Of a DNA stretch of 64,000 bases, positions 1 to 7,925 are shown one piece after another. This stretch comes from JBBQLG01 sp038327655 (lineage in GTDB: Bacteria > Bacteroidota > Bacteroidia > Cytophagales > Spirosomataceae), in the NCBI GenBank assembly GCA_038327655.1, contig JBBQLG010000001.1:62001-126000 (forward strand), given 5' to 3'. Each line of letters starts with the position of its first letter. Position 1 is the stretch's first letter. Below the pieces are notes generated by a model, which was not told where the DNA came from, made no database searches, and saw only the letters and a program-made list of their open reading frames with translations. A program made the position numbers and the translations under genes.

Positions 1-2
1 TG

Positions 3-197
3 GGCGCGATGGAACGGGGCGATCCGAGCGCGACATCGGAGGCTATCTTCAGCGTGGTTGATGCCGAACACCCACCGTTACGGTTGTTCTTAGGCACTCA
101 TCCGTTGCCATCGGTACGTAGCGCGTATGCCGAACGACTGGCAACCTGGGAAGCCTGGGAATCTGTTGCCAACGCAGCGCAGGGCGGATCAAAGTAA
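3..197 (+). CDS. C-terminal end of a short-chain dehydrogenase (partial)
   Basis: The frame is open to the left edge, so only the last ~65 residues are present. The segment VVDAEHPPLRLFLG followed by AYAERLATWEAWE is the usual C-terminal tail of classical SDR oxidoreductases from the large clade often annotated only as SDR family NAD(P)-dependent oxidoreductase. The Rossmann fold and the Ser-Tyr-Lys catalytic residues lie outside the window, so substrate and cofactor cannot be judged. An AraC-type regulator follows 89 bases downstream on the same strand, a pairing of redox enzyme and AraC gene that recurs twice more in the next 9 kb. Confidence 0.75.
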   Translation, partial: GAMERGDPSATSEAIFSVVDAEHPPLRLFLGTHPLPSVRSAYAERLATWEAWESVANAAQGGSK

Positions 198-231
198 GGC
201 AGAGAACAGGAACGATCCCTAATGAAAAAAG

Positions 232-270
232 AATGATAACCGGTATACAACACTGTTATCGGTTATCATT
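232..270. promoter_or_regulatory. Perfect 11-bp inverted repeat upstream of an AraC gene
   Basis: AATGATAACCG at 232-242 is repeated as its exact complement CGGTTATCATT at 260-270, with a 17-base loop. It ends 16 bases before the chosen ATG of the AraC gene at 287. There is no T-run after it, so an operator is more likely than a terminator for the SDR gene. Because the repeat covers the alternative ATG at 233, it also argues for the downstream start. Confidence 0.5.
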
Positions 271-286
271 TCGTCAACGGTCAACG

Positions 287-1207
287 ATGAAAAAAGCAGA
301 AAATACTCCCTACAAATTCGCGTCTTTATCAGATGCTCACCGGGCCTTTGGCCTACCTATGCCAAAGCATCCGCTGATAAGTCTTGTTAATGGGGCAGTT
401 GAGCAGGCCGAACCGGGCATACCTCCCCAAAACCACGTACTGAGCTTTTATAAAATAGCTTATAAACCCAAACTGAGTGGCAAATTAAAGTACGGCCAAC
501 GCTATTATGATTTTGAGGATGGCGGTTTATTGTTTGCTTCTCCGGGCCAGGTCATTGGTCCCAATGATAATGAGGCCAGCGTGTGTTCCGAATTAACGCT
601 GCTCATTCATCCCGATTTCTTTTTGGGCTACCCACTGGCTAAGACCGTTAAACAGTATGGCTTTTTTTCTTACTCAGCCAATGAAACCCTGCATCTTTCA
701 GAAGAGGAAAAAGCAACGATCATATCCATTTTTAAACTGATCGAAACGGAGCTGAACAGCCGGATCGATGATTTCAGTCAGGCTGTTGTCATGGCTCAAA
801 TTGAACTGCTATTAACGTATGCCAATCGGTTCTACAAACGCCAGTTTATTACCCGCAAAGCCGTAAACAGGGATATACTACAGCAGTTGGAGGCCATTTT
901 AGACGAGCAGGTCAACAACAGGAAATTAGTGGAGCAGGGATTGCCCTCCGTTCAATCTCTGGCCGCACAGCTAAATATGTCGCCAAGTTATTTGAGCGAT
1001 ACGTTACGTTCGCTGACCGGGCAAAACGCGCAGCAGCACATCCACAGTAAACTGATTGAAACAGCAAAAGAAAAATTGACATCCACCAACTTATCCGTGA
1101 GTGAAATTGCCTACGAATTAGGCTTTGAACATTCGCAGTCGTTCAGTAAATTTTTCAAGACAAAAACCACTTTTTCACCAGTAGCATTCAGGCAATCGTT
1201 TAACTGA
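287..1207 (+). CDS. AraC family transcriptional regulator (paralog 1)
   Basis: A 306-residue regulator with an N-terminal sensing half (a cupin-like block around LSGKLKYGQRYYDFEDG) and a C-terminal double helix-turn-helix. The first HTH is near residues 235-258 (SLAAQLNMSPSYLSDTLRSL), the second near 272-300 (SVSEIAYELGFEHSQSFSKF). The ATG at 287 is preferred over 233 because it gives the same length as the paralogs at 3883 and 6930 and avoids an upstream inverted repeat. The protein probably controls the adjacent SDR gene. AT-richer codon use than its neighbours suggests a separate origin. The family is secure; the effector is unknown. Confidence 0.88.
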   Translation: MKKAENTPYKFASLSDAHRAFGLPMPKHPLISLVNGAVEQAEPGIPPQNHVLSFYKIAYKPKLSGKLKYGQRYYDFEDGGLLFASPGQVIGPNDNEASVCSELTLLIHPDFFLGYPLAKTVKQYGFFSYSANETLHLSEEEKATIISIFKLIETELNSRIDDFSQAVVMAQIELLLTYANRFYKRQFITRKAVNRDILQQLEAILDEQVNNRKLVEQGLPSVQSLAAQLNMSPSYLSDTLRSLTGQNAQQHIHSKLIETAKEKLTSTNLSVSEIAYELGFEHSQSFSKFFKTKTTFSPVAFRQSFN

Positions 1208-1213
1208 TAAAGA

Positions 1214-1589
1214 TCAGTTGGCCATAATCCGCTTTCTATGCGTTAAGCCAAAGTCAACCAATGCATTGATGACGGGTTGGGTCTCGATAGCATGACCCGT
1301 AAGTGCGTAAGAAACCGTAACGGGTTTTGTGTTATTTACCGTTCGGGTAATCAGCCAATTTTCCTCTAATTCCTGCAATTCTTTTGACAGTACTTTTGGC
1401 CTTATGCCCGTAGCGGTCTGCTGTAAGTCCTTGAACCGCATCGTTCCATAACTGTATAAATTGAGGAGGATACAAAATTTCCACTTGCCGCTCAATAACT
1501 CCATGGTGCTTAAATTCGTCTTTCAGGGCCAACATCCGTTCGTGGTAGCGTTCCGGTTCCTATTCACAGGGCTTGCTTTGCGTACTCAT
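1214..1589 (-). pseudogene. Broken HxlR family regulator
   Basis: Read from 1589 the minus strand begins MSTQSKPCE, then meets TAG at 1560-1562. It continues in the same frame as EPERYHERMLALKD, then shifts frame before ELLSGKWKFCILLNL, the start of the HxlR winged helix, which runs to a stop at 1214. Compared with the intact HxlR gene at 59050 (MLPIRDALEVISGKWKV), the shift is an apparent net excess of about 10 bases after LKD. The 96-residue piece from an internal ATG at 1504 keeps the DNA-binding core (RPKVLSKELQELEENWLITR) but lacks the N-terminal cysteine region. This is best read as a decayed gene, though an internal start cannot be excluded. Confidence 0.75.
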
Positions 1590-1608
1590 AGTCACTATCC
1601 TAAAGGAA

Positions 1609-1820
1609 ATGGATAGCAAAGGTAAAGTGACTACCCAAGGGTGCAATTCAAATTGTCGCTTAGTCATCGTAGCTTGTGGCATGAACCAAGAAGCCCTTCT
1701 GACCATCAGTAAAGCCGATTATCTGGCCTTAGCCGGGCAAAAATACACGACCTGAAAGCCCTCAAAGAGAAGCCTACCTTCTATGACTGTGAGAAGTCAT
1801 TCGAGGAGATTTGGCACTAA
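1609..1820 (+). pseudogene. Unrecognised frameshifted coding remnant
   Basis: From ATG 1609 a frame reads MDSKGKV...ALLTISKADYLALAGQK and stops at 1755. Shifting by one base near GGGCAAAAA lets it continue with natural-looking residues (KIHDLKALKEKPTFYDCEKSFEEIW, shown here only in part by its centre) to TAA at 1818-1820. The coding character on both sides of a homopolymer suggests a single old frameshift. I do not recognise the family. It starts just outside the broken HxlR gene in divergent orientation and its 3' end overlaps the tail of the minus-strand gene at 1797. Confidence 0.35.
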
Positions 1821-2159
1821 CCCGCCCCCGTCAAGCAGCTTGAAGACTAATCCCCAGGGGTTGCCCTCAAGCTGAATGGAATAGGTATTGTCCACAGTAC
1901 CCGCCCGGCGTGAGACATCCTGCACACTGGTTAAAAAGATGCGCTGATTCCAGGGGTGATCCAGATCGGCGATTTCTACCAGGGCCTGCTTGCCTTCACG
2001 TTTGCCGTAGCGAACGATGGTTACGTTTAGCCTCTTCTCATCGCGGTACACTTCGGCCAAAGGGTTCACCTCAGTGCGTGCCTGAGCCAACGAAACGGCA
2101 GGGGTAATCAGAACACAACTGGCAAATAGAGCCAGGAACCCGGTAGTATTTAGACGCAT
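1797..2159 (-). CDS. Small secreted protein of unknown function
   Basis: A 120-residue protein beginning with a clear signal peptide (MRLNTTGFLALFASCVLI followed by AVSLAQA as a likely cleavage site near residue 26). The mature part contains VNPLAEVYRDEKRLNVTIVRYGKREGK and reads like a small beta-rich periplasmic domain, but I do not recognise it. It stands alone between decayed genes. Confidence 0.55.
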   Translation of the reverse strand: MRLNTTGFLALFASCVLITPAVSLAQARTEVNPLAEVYRDEKRLNVTIVRYGKREGKQALVEIADLDHPWNQRIFLTSVQDVSRRAGTVDNTYSIQLEGNPWGLVFKLLDGGGLVPNLLE

Positions 2160-2307
2160 GAGGGGAAGAGAGAAAAGACAAACATGGCGAATTTTATTCG
2201 CTTCGGTCTATCTCGAACGTGGCAGTAAGCTTATTGAGGCATCCGTATTTCTGAGTTGGGCGTAATGGATAGTCTGGCTATTTGACTGGATACTACGCTT
2301 GAATTTA

Positions 2308-2739
2308 GGGCGTGTTGACAATTAGGCAGAGATAGAGATGGTTTGCAGTTTTGTAGCATGCGACGTTATGAGATTACGGATCAACAATGGCAACGAATCG
2401 CTCATTTATTGCCTGGTAAATCGGGGGATGTGGGCCGCTCGGCGATGGGTAATCGACTCTTTATCAATCGCACCGGCGAACCGGCTGTACTCTGGATAGC
2501 TCGTAGCGGGGTACCTTGGCGCGATCTACCCGAACGCTTTGGCCCCGCGACGGCGGCCCGGCTGCAATTCAGCCTACCGCCGATTTCGTCGGTGGGCTAA
2601 GTCCAATGTCTGGCAAACTGTTTTCGACCAATTGCAGGAACCTGATTTAGACTGGCTAATGATCGACTCAAGAGGTGCCTCCGACGAATTCCCGCACCGC
2701 GACGCAAAAACGGTCTTGTCTCGACCGGTGCCAGGTTAG
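2308..2739 (+). mobile_element. IS5-family (IS427-like) insertion sequence remnant
   Basis: From ATG 2358 the frame reads MRRYEITDQQWQRIAHLLPG...AVLWIARSGVPWRDLPERFG, the N-terminal signature of IS5/IS427 transposases, and stops at 2600. The next frame carries on as RRFRRWAKSNVWQTVFDQL and WLMIDS, the first catalytic-Asp motif. IS427 elements normally use a programmed frameshift, but two things show decay: about five extra residues (RTGEP) sit between LFIN and AVLWIA, and after IDS the frame loses all resemblance, so the second Asp and the Glu are missing. GGGCGTGTTGACAATT at 2308-2323 resembles an IS5-type left end; no right end was seen. Confidence 0.75.
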
Positions 2740-2891
2740 TTACCCGCCAGGCCGTGTACTTTTGACTACGACAAACGTAATATAGGCTACGTCTGGCGAG
2801 GACTGGCTGCCGAATTTTGCATCCACAAACTGACAACCCGATTAACAGGGTATTAGCCGGTGCTGTTTGTACCGGATACATCATCAATATT

Positions 2892-3824
2892 ATGACCATG
2901 AAAGCAATTAGAATTGACCAGTATGGCGACGAGAGCGTCCTCCAGGTGGTTGAGGTAGCCAAGCCGCAACCCGCCAAAGACCAAATTTTGATCCGGGTTT
3001 ATGCGGCTGGCGTGAATCCGGTCGATTGGAAGATTCGCGATGGAGCCGGTGCGCGATTTGGCATGAGCCTGCCCATTTTTCTGGGCAGTGAAATTGCCGG
3101 AACTGTGGACATGGTGGGCGAAGAGGTCACCGGCCTGAGCGTGGGCGATGCCGTGTATGGCACGGTCAAGGCAGGCGGCTATGCCGAATACGTGCTGGCC
3201 AGCCCGCATGAAGTGGCCCTCAAGCCCGCCAATATTGATTTCGCCCACGCAGCCGCCATTCCGCTGGCCGCGCTCACCGCCTGGCAAGCCATGTTTGACT
3301 TGGCAAAATTAAGGGAAGGGCAAACCCTATTGATTACCGCTGCTGCGGGCGGAGTAGGCTCGCTGGCCGTCCAGTTAGCCAAAGCAAAAGGGGCTATCGT
3401 GACCGGTGTGGCGTCGGGTGCTAATGAAGCGTTCGTGCGGGCACTGGGGGCCGACGATTTTGTGGATTACACCGCGCAACCCTTTGATGAGGTGGTCACC
3501 GGAATGGATGTGGTGTTCGATGCGGTCGGTGGAGACACGTTTGAGCGTGCCTTCGCCTGCGTGAAAAAGGGGGGCGCACTGGTCACGTCGGTTGCCTTCC
3601 CAACTCCTGAGCAAAGTGCAACGGATGGCATTACCGTGTCGCGGGTTTCGTCCGGCCCAAACCGGGATGAGCTTGATGCCATCAGTCAGCTCGTGGTAGC
3701 GGGACAGCTCAAGGCGCACATTGCCCACGTGTTCCCGCTCGAAGAGATTGGTGCCGCACACAAGCTGTCAAAACAAGGGCGCACGCGGGGAAAGATCATC
3801 GTACAGATTGGTGCCGGTCAGTAG
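2892..3824 (+). CDS. Zinc-type alcohol dehydrogenase-like NADPH:quinone oxidoreductase
   Basis: About 310 residues of the medium-chain dehydrogenase/reductase family, quinone-oxidoreductase branch. It shows GVNPVDWKIRDGAG and LGSEIAGTVDMVG in the GroES-like half and the nucleotide-binding motif AAAGGVGSLAVQLAK in the Rossmann half. Structural-zinc cysteines are absent, as is usual for quinone reductases. ATGs at 2892 and 2898 are both possible; the frame is open further upstream but those residues (after the IS remnant) do not look coding. An AraC regulator follows after 58 bases. The likely role is NADPH-dependent reduction of quinones or reactive carbonyls in the cytosol. Confidence 0.88.
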   Translation: MTMKAIRIDQYGDESVLQVVEVAKPQPAKDQILIRVYAAGVNPVDWKIRDGAGARFGMSLPIFLGSEIAGTVDMVGEEVTGLSVGDAVYGTVKAGGYAEYVLASPHEVALKPANIDFAHAAAIPLAALTAWQAMFDLAKLREGQTLLITAAAGGVGSLAVQLAKAKGAIVTGVASGANEAFVRALGADDFVDYTAQPFDEVVTGMDVVFDAVGGDTFERAFACVKKGGALVTSVAFPTPEQSATDGITVSRVSSGPNRDELDAISQLVVAGQLKAHIAHVFPLEEIGAAHKLSKQGRTRGKIIVQIGAGQ

Positions 3825-3882
3825 TCGATTCTGTCCCCGTTTGATATCGTGTAGCGGAAACGTACTACTAACTCAACCAGCT

Positions 3883-4797
3883 ATGACTACTCTCCAGCGC
3901 ATCAAAACCATCAGTGAATTTCACCGGCTACGGGGCCTGACTCCGCCCGAACATCCCCTCATCAGCCTCGTCGATTTTAAGGATGTTCAGCGTTCGCCGG
4001 CGATGGGTCAGGTCAATTGGGTACTCGATTTTTACCAGATTTCGCTCAAACGGGGCATCGGGGCCAAGATCAACTACGGTCAGCAGTCCTATGATTTTGA
4101 CGAAGGCGTCCTGTTTTTTATCGCGCCCGATCAGGTATTCCGCATCGAAGTTGATGCCGCCCCGCCCGGCGAACGGTCAGGCTGGATGCTCTTGATTCAT
4201 CCCGACTTTTTATGGAACAGCCCACTGGCCAAAACCATCCGGCAGTACGACTACTTTGGGTATTCGGTCCACGAAGCCCTGTTTTTGTCCCAGAAGGAAG
4301 AAACGGTGCTCAATGGCATCCTCGACACCATTCGGTTGGAATACAGGGCGCACATCGACAAGTTTAGTCAGCGTATTATCCACTCCCAACTCGAAACGCT
4401 GTTGGGCTATGCCGAGCGGTTTTATCATCGCCAGTTTCTCACCCGCCAAATCACCAACCACGCGCTGTTGGGCCGACTGGATGAGGCATTAACTACGTAT
4501 TTGACCACCGGGGAAGGGCTAAATAAAGGATTACCGACGGTTGATTATCTGGCCGGGGCGTTAGGGGTTTCGCCCCGGTATTTGAGCAGCTTGCTCAAAG
4601 TACTAACCGGACAAACGGCGCAGCAGCACATTCACGGCAGGCTGGTTGACCGGGCCAAGGAGCAGTTGTCCACCACCGATCTTTCGGTGGGCGAAATTGC
4701 CTACGCCCTGGGCTTCGAGCATCCCCAGTCGTTCAGCAAGCTGTTTAAAGCCAAGACCAACCTGTCGCCGGTGGCCTTCAGGCAATCGTTTAACTGA
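3883..4797 (+). CDS. AraC family transcriptional regulator (paralog 2)
   Basis: A 304-residue close relative of the regulator at 287. Both share INYGQQSYDFDEGV-like and LIHPDFLWNSPLAKTIRQY-like blocks in the sensing half and an almost identical C-terminal double HTH (GEIAYALGFEHPQSFSKLFK, SPVAFRQSFN). The start ATGACTACT at 3883 follows directly after the oxidoreductase gene and gives the family length; the longer upstream frame would overlap that gene. It probably regulates the upstream quinone oxidoreductase gene. Confidence 0.9.
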   Translation: MTTLQRIKTISEFHRLRGLTPPEHPLISLVDFKDVQRSPAMGQVNWVLDFYQISLKRGIGAKINYGQQSYDFDEGVLFFIAPDQVFRIEVDAAPPGERSGWMLLIHPDFLWNSPLAKTIRQYDYFGYSVHEALFLSQKEETVLNGILDTIRLEYRAHIDKFSQRIIHSQLETLLGYAERFYHRQFLTRQITNHALLGRLDEALTTYLTTGEGLNKGLPTVDYLAGALGVSPRYLSSLLKVLTGQTAQQHIHGRLVDRAKEQLSTTDLSVGEIAYALGFEHPQSFSKLFKAKTNLSPVAFRQSFN

Positions 4798-5189
4798 TAC
4801 CCCGCGCCCAGCGTGTACCTCTGGCACGAAAAGGTTGCGAACTGGTTCAGAATGGCGTAGCACTTCTGAGCAAGCAGCAAATCCAGCGGTGTGGTTTGTA
4901 GTTGAGTGAACACGTCGAAGCGGTTGAGCAGGTACGATTCTGGGGTAAAGCTAAAATGTTGCGGTCGCTTCGGCGCTCTGATCGGTGTCCAGTTGAATTA
5001 GAATTTCTTCCTGTTCGTGACCGCCCAGCCCCTGTTGACATAGCAGGGTTGGCAACTTAATGTGACAGTGATAGCCTGCCCTAACTCAGGCGGAATAACG
5101 AAGGTGTCGTCCTGGATTGGCAGGGTAAATTCCCGGCTAAAGCTGGTCAGAAAATCAAAACCCGAATCGGGGATAAATTCAAATTCCAT
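4798..5189 (-). pseudogene. Mosaic remnant: AraC N-terminus joined to an AbiEii-like fragment
   Basis: From ATG 5189 the minus strand reads MEFEFIPDSGFDFLTSF...VIPPELGQG, the N-terminal block of PchR-type AraC regulators (compare the gene at 11456). After a frame change near 5075 it becomes YHCHIKLPTLL, GLGGHEQEEILIQLDTD, then after a second shift at a TTTTAG FTPESYLLNRFDVFTQL and TPLDLLLAQKCYAIL. Those blocks resemble the C-terminal half of AbiEii/AbiGii nucleotidyltransferase toxins (KIKFPGLL..., DxD-like, LAEKLxAIL). Nothing functional remains. The AraC assignment is fairly clear; the AbiEii one rests on motif spacing only. Confidence 0.45.
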
Positions 5190-5269
5190 GCTAAGTTTTT
5201 CGATTGGCACGTCGCATTGTCTATGATGAACGCGCCTGGCGACAGCGGTCTGTTCAGTCAGGGGTTATA

Positions 5270-5449
5270 TCAATCCATCCGTCTCTTCAGAACAAAATTG
5301 ACGGCTTCCTGATACGAGTCGCCGATAGCGATCCCGTCGATCTGTGGCGGCTTTTTCGCCTTTAGTTGATTGCACCGCCCGCAAACCACCCCCGCACACT
5401 GTTTAAAAATGGGGTTTAGTGCCGCCTGATTTATCTTGCAGACAACCAT
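5270..5449 (-). CDS. Small cysteine-motif protein, unknown (copy 1)
   Basis: A 59-residue frame starting MVVCKINQAALNP with a C-x4-C-x2-C cluster (KQCAGVVCGRCNQLK), which could bind a metal. It starts 22 bases beyond the end of the beta-propeller gene and lies inside a 324-bp segment that is repeated at 59474-59797. The C-termini of the two copies differ because the repeat ends at 5304. No ribosome-binding site is evident, so it may be only a passenger frame of the repeat. Confidence 0.35.
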   Translation of the reverse strand: MVVCKINQAALNPIFKQCAGVVCGRCNQLKAKKPPQIDGIAIGDSYQEAVNFVLKRRMD

Positions 5450-5627
5450 AACCGGCGGGCAAAACCCGGCCTCAGCGCACGATGACCATCGAGTGAACAC
5501 CGCGCATCACCGGAACCGAGTAGCCGGTCTTCACCAATTCGGTGCGCTTGGGGTCGAAATAATCCCCGGCGATGCGCCAGAAATCAATCGAGCCGCCGGG
5601 CTTGCTGCCGTCGTACCGATCAAAGGT
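5304..5627. repeat. Repeat A, copy 1 (324 bp, direct repeat with 59474-59797)
   Basis: The segment matches 59474-59797 at equal length with about a dozen mismatches by eye. It includes the last ~50 codons of the beta-propeller gene and most of the small Cys-motif frame. Both copies lie in the same orientation. Copy 2 is fused to the 5' part of a duplicated surface-antigen gene. Confidence 0.9.
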
Positions 5628-6836
5628 GGTCACGGCCAGAAAACGACTGGAATTATCGAACACCACCGATTCGGGCAGAATCCCCTCGAAGGCATACGTA
5701 CCCACCCGCTCCAGCAAGCCCGACCGGACATCGAGCCGGATGAGCGTAACGGACGCGAAATAGCCCTGCCGGGGACTGTTGAGCGGGGCACTGCTCTGCT
5801 CCAGATTCGCCGTGGCCAGCCACCGCCCGTCGGGACTGATTGCCAGCCCTTCGGAATAGACCCCCGACAGCACCCGATCCACAATCTGATGCCGGACAGA
5901 GCCGTCCGTGGCCGAGTCAGCCGCGATCCGCACCGACAGTACCGACGACGGTACCGACGCGCTGCCCGACACGTCGTTTCCGTAATACATGGCGTTAAGC
6001 AGGGCGTAGCGGCCATCGGGCGTGAACACAACTTTGAACGGTTGTTTATCGACCAGCACGGGATTGCCCCAGGCCGATAGACTCAGCGTACCACCCGCCG
6101 TGTTTACCCGCACGAACGAGAGCGATGGTTTGGTCGCATTCAGAATGGCTAAGGTATTGGCGTTGGGGGCAAACACCGCATCGTTGAGCCGATCTCCAGA
6201 GGACCAGCCGGGCAGGGTGGGCAGGGTTACCCCGCCGAGTTTGCCCCCCGAAAACCGGTACAACGCCAGCGGAGACTGGGCCGCGTTTTGCGGATAGAAC
6301 GTAATGGCTACCAGCGAGCCGTCGGCATTGACCGCAACGGATTGGGGCCGTTCCGGCCCGTCGATACGCTGAACCTGTTTGGGATGGTCAGGGTCGGCAA
6401 GGTCAATGACCGTGATGGCTTTGCCGGGCAACAAATCCGTCATCAGCAGATCGGCGGCACCCGCCGGTCGCGTCCCGCGCGTTTCGATGACGATGGCGTA
6501 GCGGCCATCGGGCGAAACGGCCACCGACGAGGGCGGCCCCGTCACCGAGTTGCGCACGCCAATCTCGACGGCTTTCAACCCGCTCATTGGCCTGTCTAAC
6601 CGAATGACGGACAGGGCATCCTGACCGGCTGCCGGGCCAAGATGCCCGTCCAGATAGGCCGAGGCCAGCATATCGGCATCGGAGACGGCGACCAAATAGC
6701 GGCCTTTGAAATCGAAGGGTACACCGGCAAAGCGCGATTGGCCCGGCACGAAACTGGCATCAATCAGTAGCAACGCGACCAGCAACAGCCGGTAAGTGAC
6801 GGACATAGACATGATGAGGTTGGTTTTGTTTATCAA
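5472..6836 (-). CDS. Secreted beta-propeller (YVTN/lactonase-like) protein
   Basis: A 454-residue protein with a signal peptide (MSMSVTYRLLLVALLLIDAS; ATG at 6836 or 6812) and repeated propeller blades recognisable from SVAVSPDGRYAIVIETRG, SVAVNADGSLVAITFY, KVVFTPDGRYALLN and LAISPDGRWLATANLE. This pattern fits seven-bladed YVTN/WD40-like lactonase-type propellers located in the periplasm. No catalytic residues can be assigned. Its 3' end is part of repeat A and was copied into the chimeric gene at 59642. Confidence 0.8.
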   Translation of the reverse strand: MINKTNLIMSMSVTYRLLLVALLLIDASFVPGQSRFAGVPFDFKGRYLVAVSDADMLASAYLDGHLGPAAGQDALSVIRLDRPMSGLKAVEIGVRNSVTGPPSSVAVSPDGRYAIVIETRGTRPAGAADLLMTDLLPGKAITVIDLADPDHPKQVQRIDGPERPQSVAVNADGSLVAITFYPQNAAQSPLALYRFSGGKLGGVTLPTLPGWSSGDRLNDAVFAPNANTLAILNATKPSLSFVRVNTAGGTLSLSAWGNPVLVDKQPFKVVFTPDGRYALLNAMYYGNDVSGSASVPSSVLSVRIAADSATDGSVRHQIVDRVLSGVYSEGLAISPDGRWLATANLEQSSAPLNSPRQGYFASVTLIRLDVRSGLLERVGTYAFEGILPESVVFDNSSRFLAVTTFDRYDGSKPGGSIDFWRIAGDYFDPKRTELVKTGYSVPVMRGVHSMVIVR

Positions 6837-6929
6837 CTTAAAAATGAACAGATTATCCCGTTGAGCGCGGAGAAAGATGATCGCTCCGCCAGCGGGCCAC
6901 CGATGGGCCAGCCCGTACTGATTTGCCGG

Positions 6930-7850
6930 TTACTGCGCCGAGAAACGGAACGCAGCCGGCGACATACCCGTCTTGCTTTTGAAGAGCCGACTAAAATACT
7001 GCGGGTACTCGAAGCCTAATTGAAACGCCGTTTCGTTGATGGACAGCGAGGTCGTCAGCAGAAGCTGTTTGGCCCGCCCGATCAGGGCGTGGTGAATATG
7101 TTGCTGGGTGGTCTGCCCCGTCAGCGTCCGCAGCGTATCGCCGAGGTAGGCGGGCGATACGTTGAGAGCGTCGGCAAAGTGCTGCACCGTGGGCAGCGGC
7201 AAGTTTCCGTCCTGGGCAAAATAGCCGATCAGCAGCGTCTCGAACCGGGTCGTTAGGTCGTTTTCGGCACTGCGCCGGGTCACGAATTGCCGGTGATAAA
7301 ACCGATTGGCGTAGCTGAGCAGCAAGTCCAATTGAGACACGAGTACATCCTGACTAAAGCCGTCGATGGGCCGCTCGTATTCCGCCCGGATGGTGTCGAG
7401 CAGATTGTCCAGCAGGACCTCTTCACCCGCCGACAGGTGCAGGGCTTCGTGGACCCGGTAAGAGAAAAAGCCGTAACCGGCAATCTTCCGGGCCAGTGGG
7501 TATTTCAGTAGCAGGTCGGGGTGAAACACCAGCATCCAGCCGCTCAACGCCGAAACGTCCACCGTCTCGTCAACCGAGAAGACCTGACCGGGTGCCACAA
7601 AGCCCAGTACGCCCTCGCTGAAATCGTAGGACTGGTGGCCGTAATGCAGCCGACCTTTAAAGTCTTTTTTCAGCCAGATGGTGTAAAGTTGCTGCACAAC
7701 GGGCGTTTTGATTACCGGGGGCGGCTGGTGGCGGGTCTGCGCCAGGTCGATGAGCGTCAGCAGCGGATGCGCCGGGGCGGGCAAGCCGCAAAGCCGGGTG
7801 TAATCGGTGACGGTGTTCAGGACGTGGAATTGCCTGGCGGGTTGTCTCAT
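6930..7850 (-). CDS. AraC family transcriptional regulator (paralog 3)
   Basis: A 306-residue third member of the set at 287 and 3883: same length, same LHYGHQSYDFSEGVLGF and HPDLLLKYPLARKIAGYGFFSY blocks, and a C-terminal double HTH (SINETAFQLGFEYPQYFSRLFK). The tail diverges (SPAAFRFSAQ instead of SPVAFRQSFN). It lies 75 bases downstream of the aldo/keto reductase gene on the same strand, repeating the redox-enzyme plus AraC arrangement. Confidence 0.9.
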   Translation of the reverse strand: MRQPARQFHVLNTVTDYTRLCGLPAPAHPLLTLIDLAQTRHQPPPVIKTPVVQQLYTIWLKKDFKGRLHYGHQSYDFSEGVLGFVAPGQVFSVDETVDVSALSGWMLVFHPDLLLKYPLARKIAGYGFFSYRVHEALHLSAGEEVLLDNLLDTIRAEYERPIDGFSQDVLVSQLDLLLSYANRFYHRQFVTRRSAENDLTTRFETLLIGYFAQDGNLPLPTVQHFADALNVSPAYLGDTLRTLTGQTTQQHIHHALIGRAKQLLLTTSLSINETAFQLGFEYPQYFSRLFKSKTGMSPAAFRFSAQ

Positions 7851-7925
7851 CGGTACGGAAAATTGGGGTCAGCGGTTCGTTCAGAGCTTTTTCGGGCAAC
7901 CGAGCGAACCGCCGGACCCGGTTGG

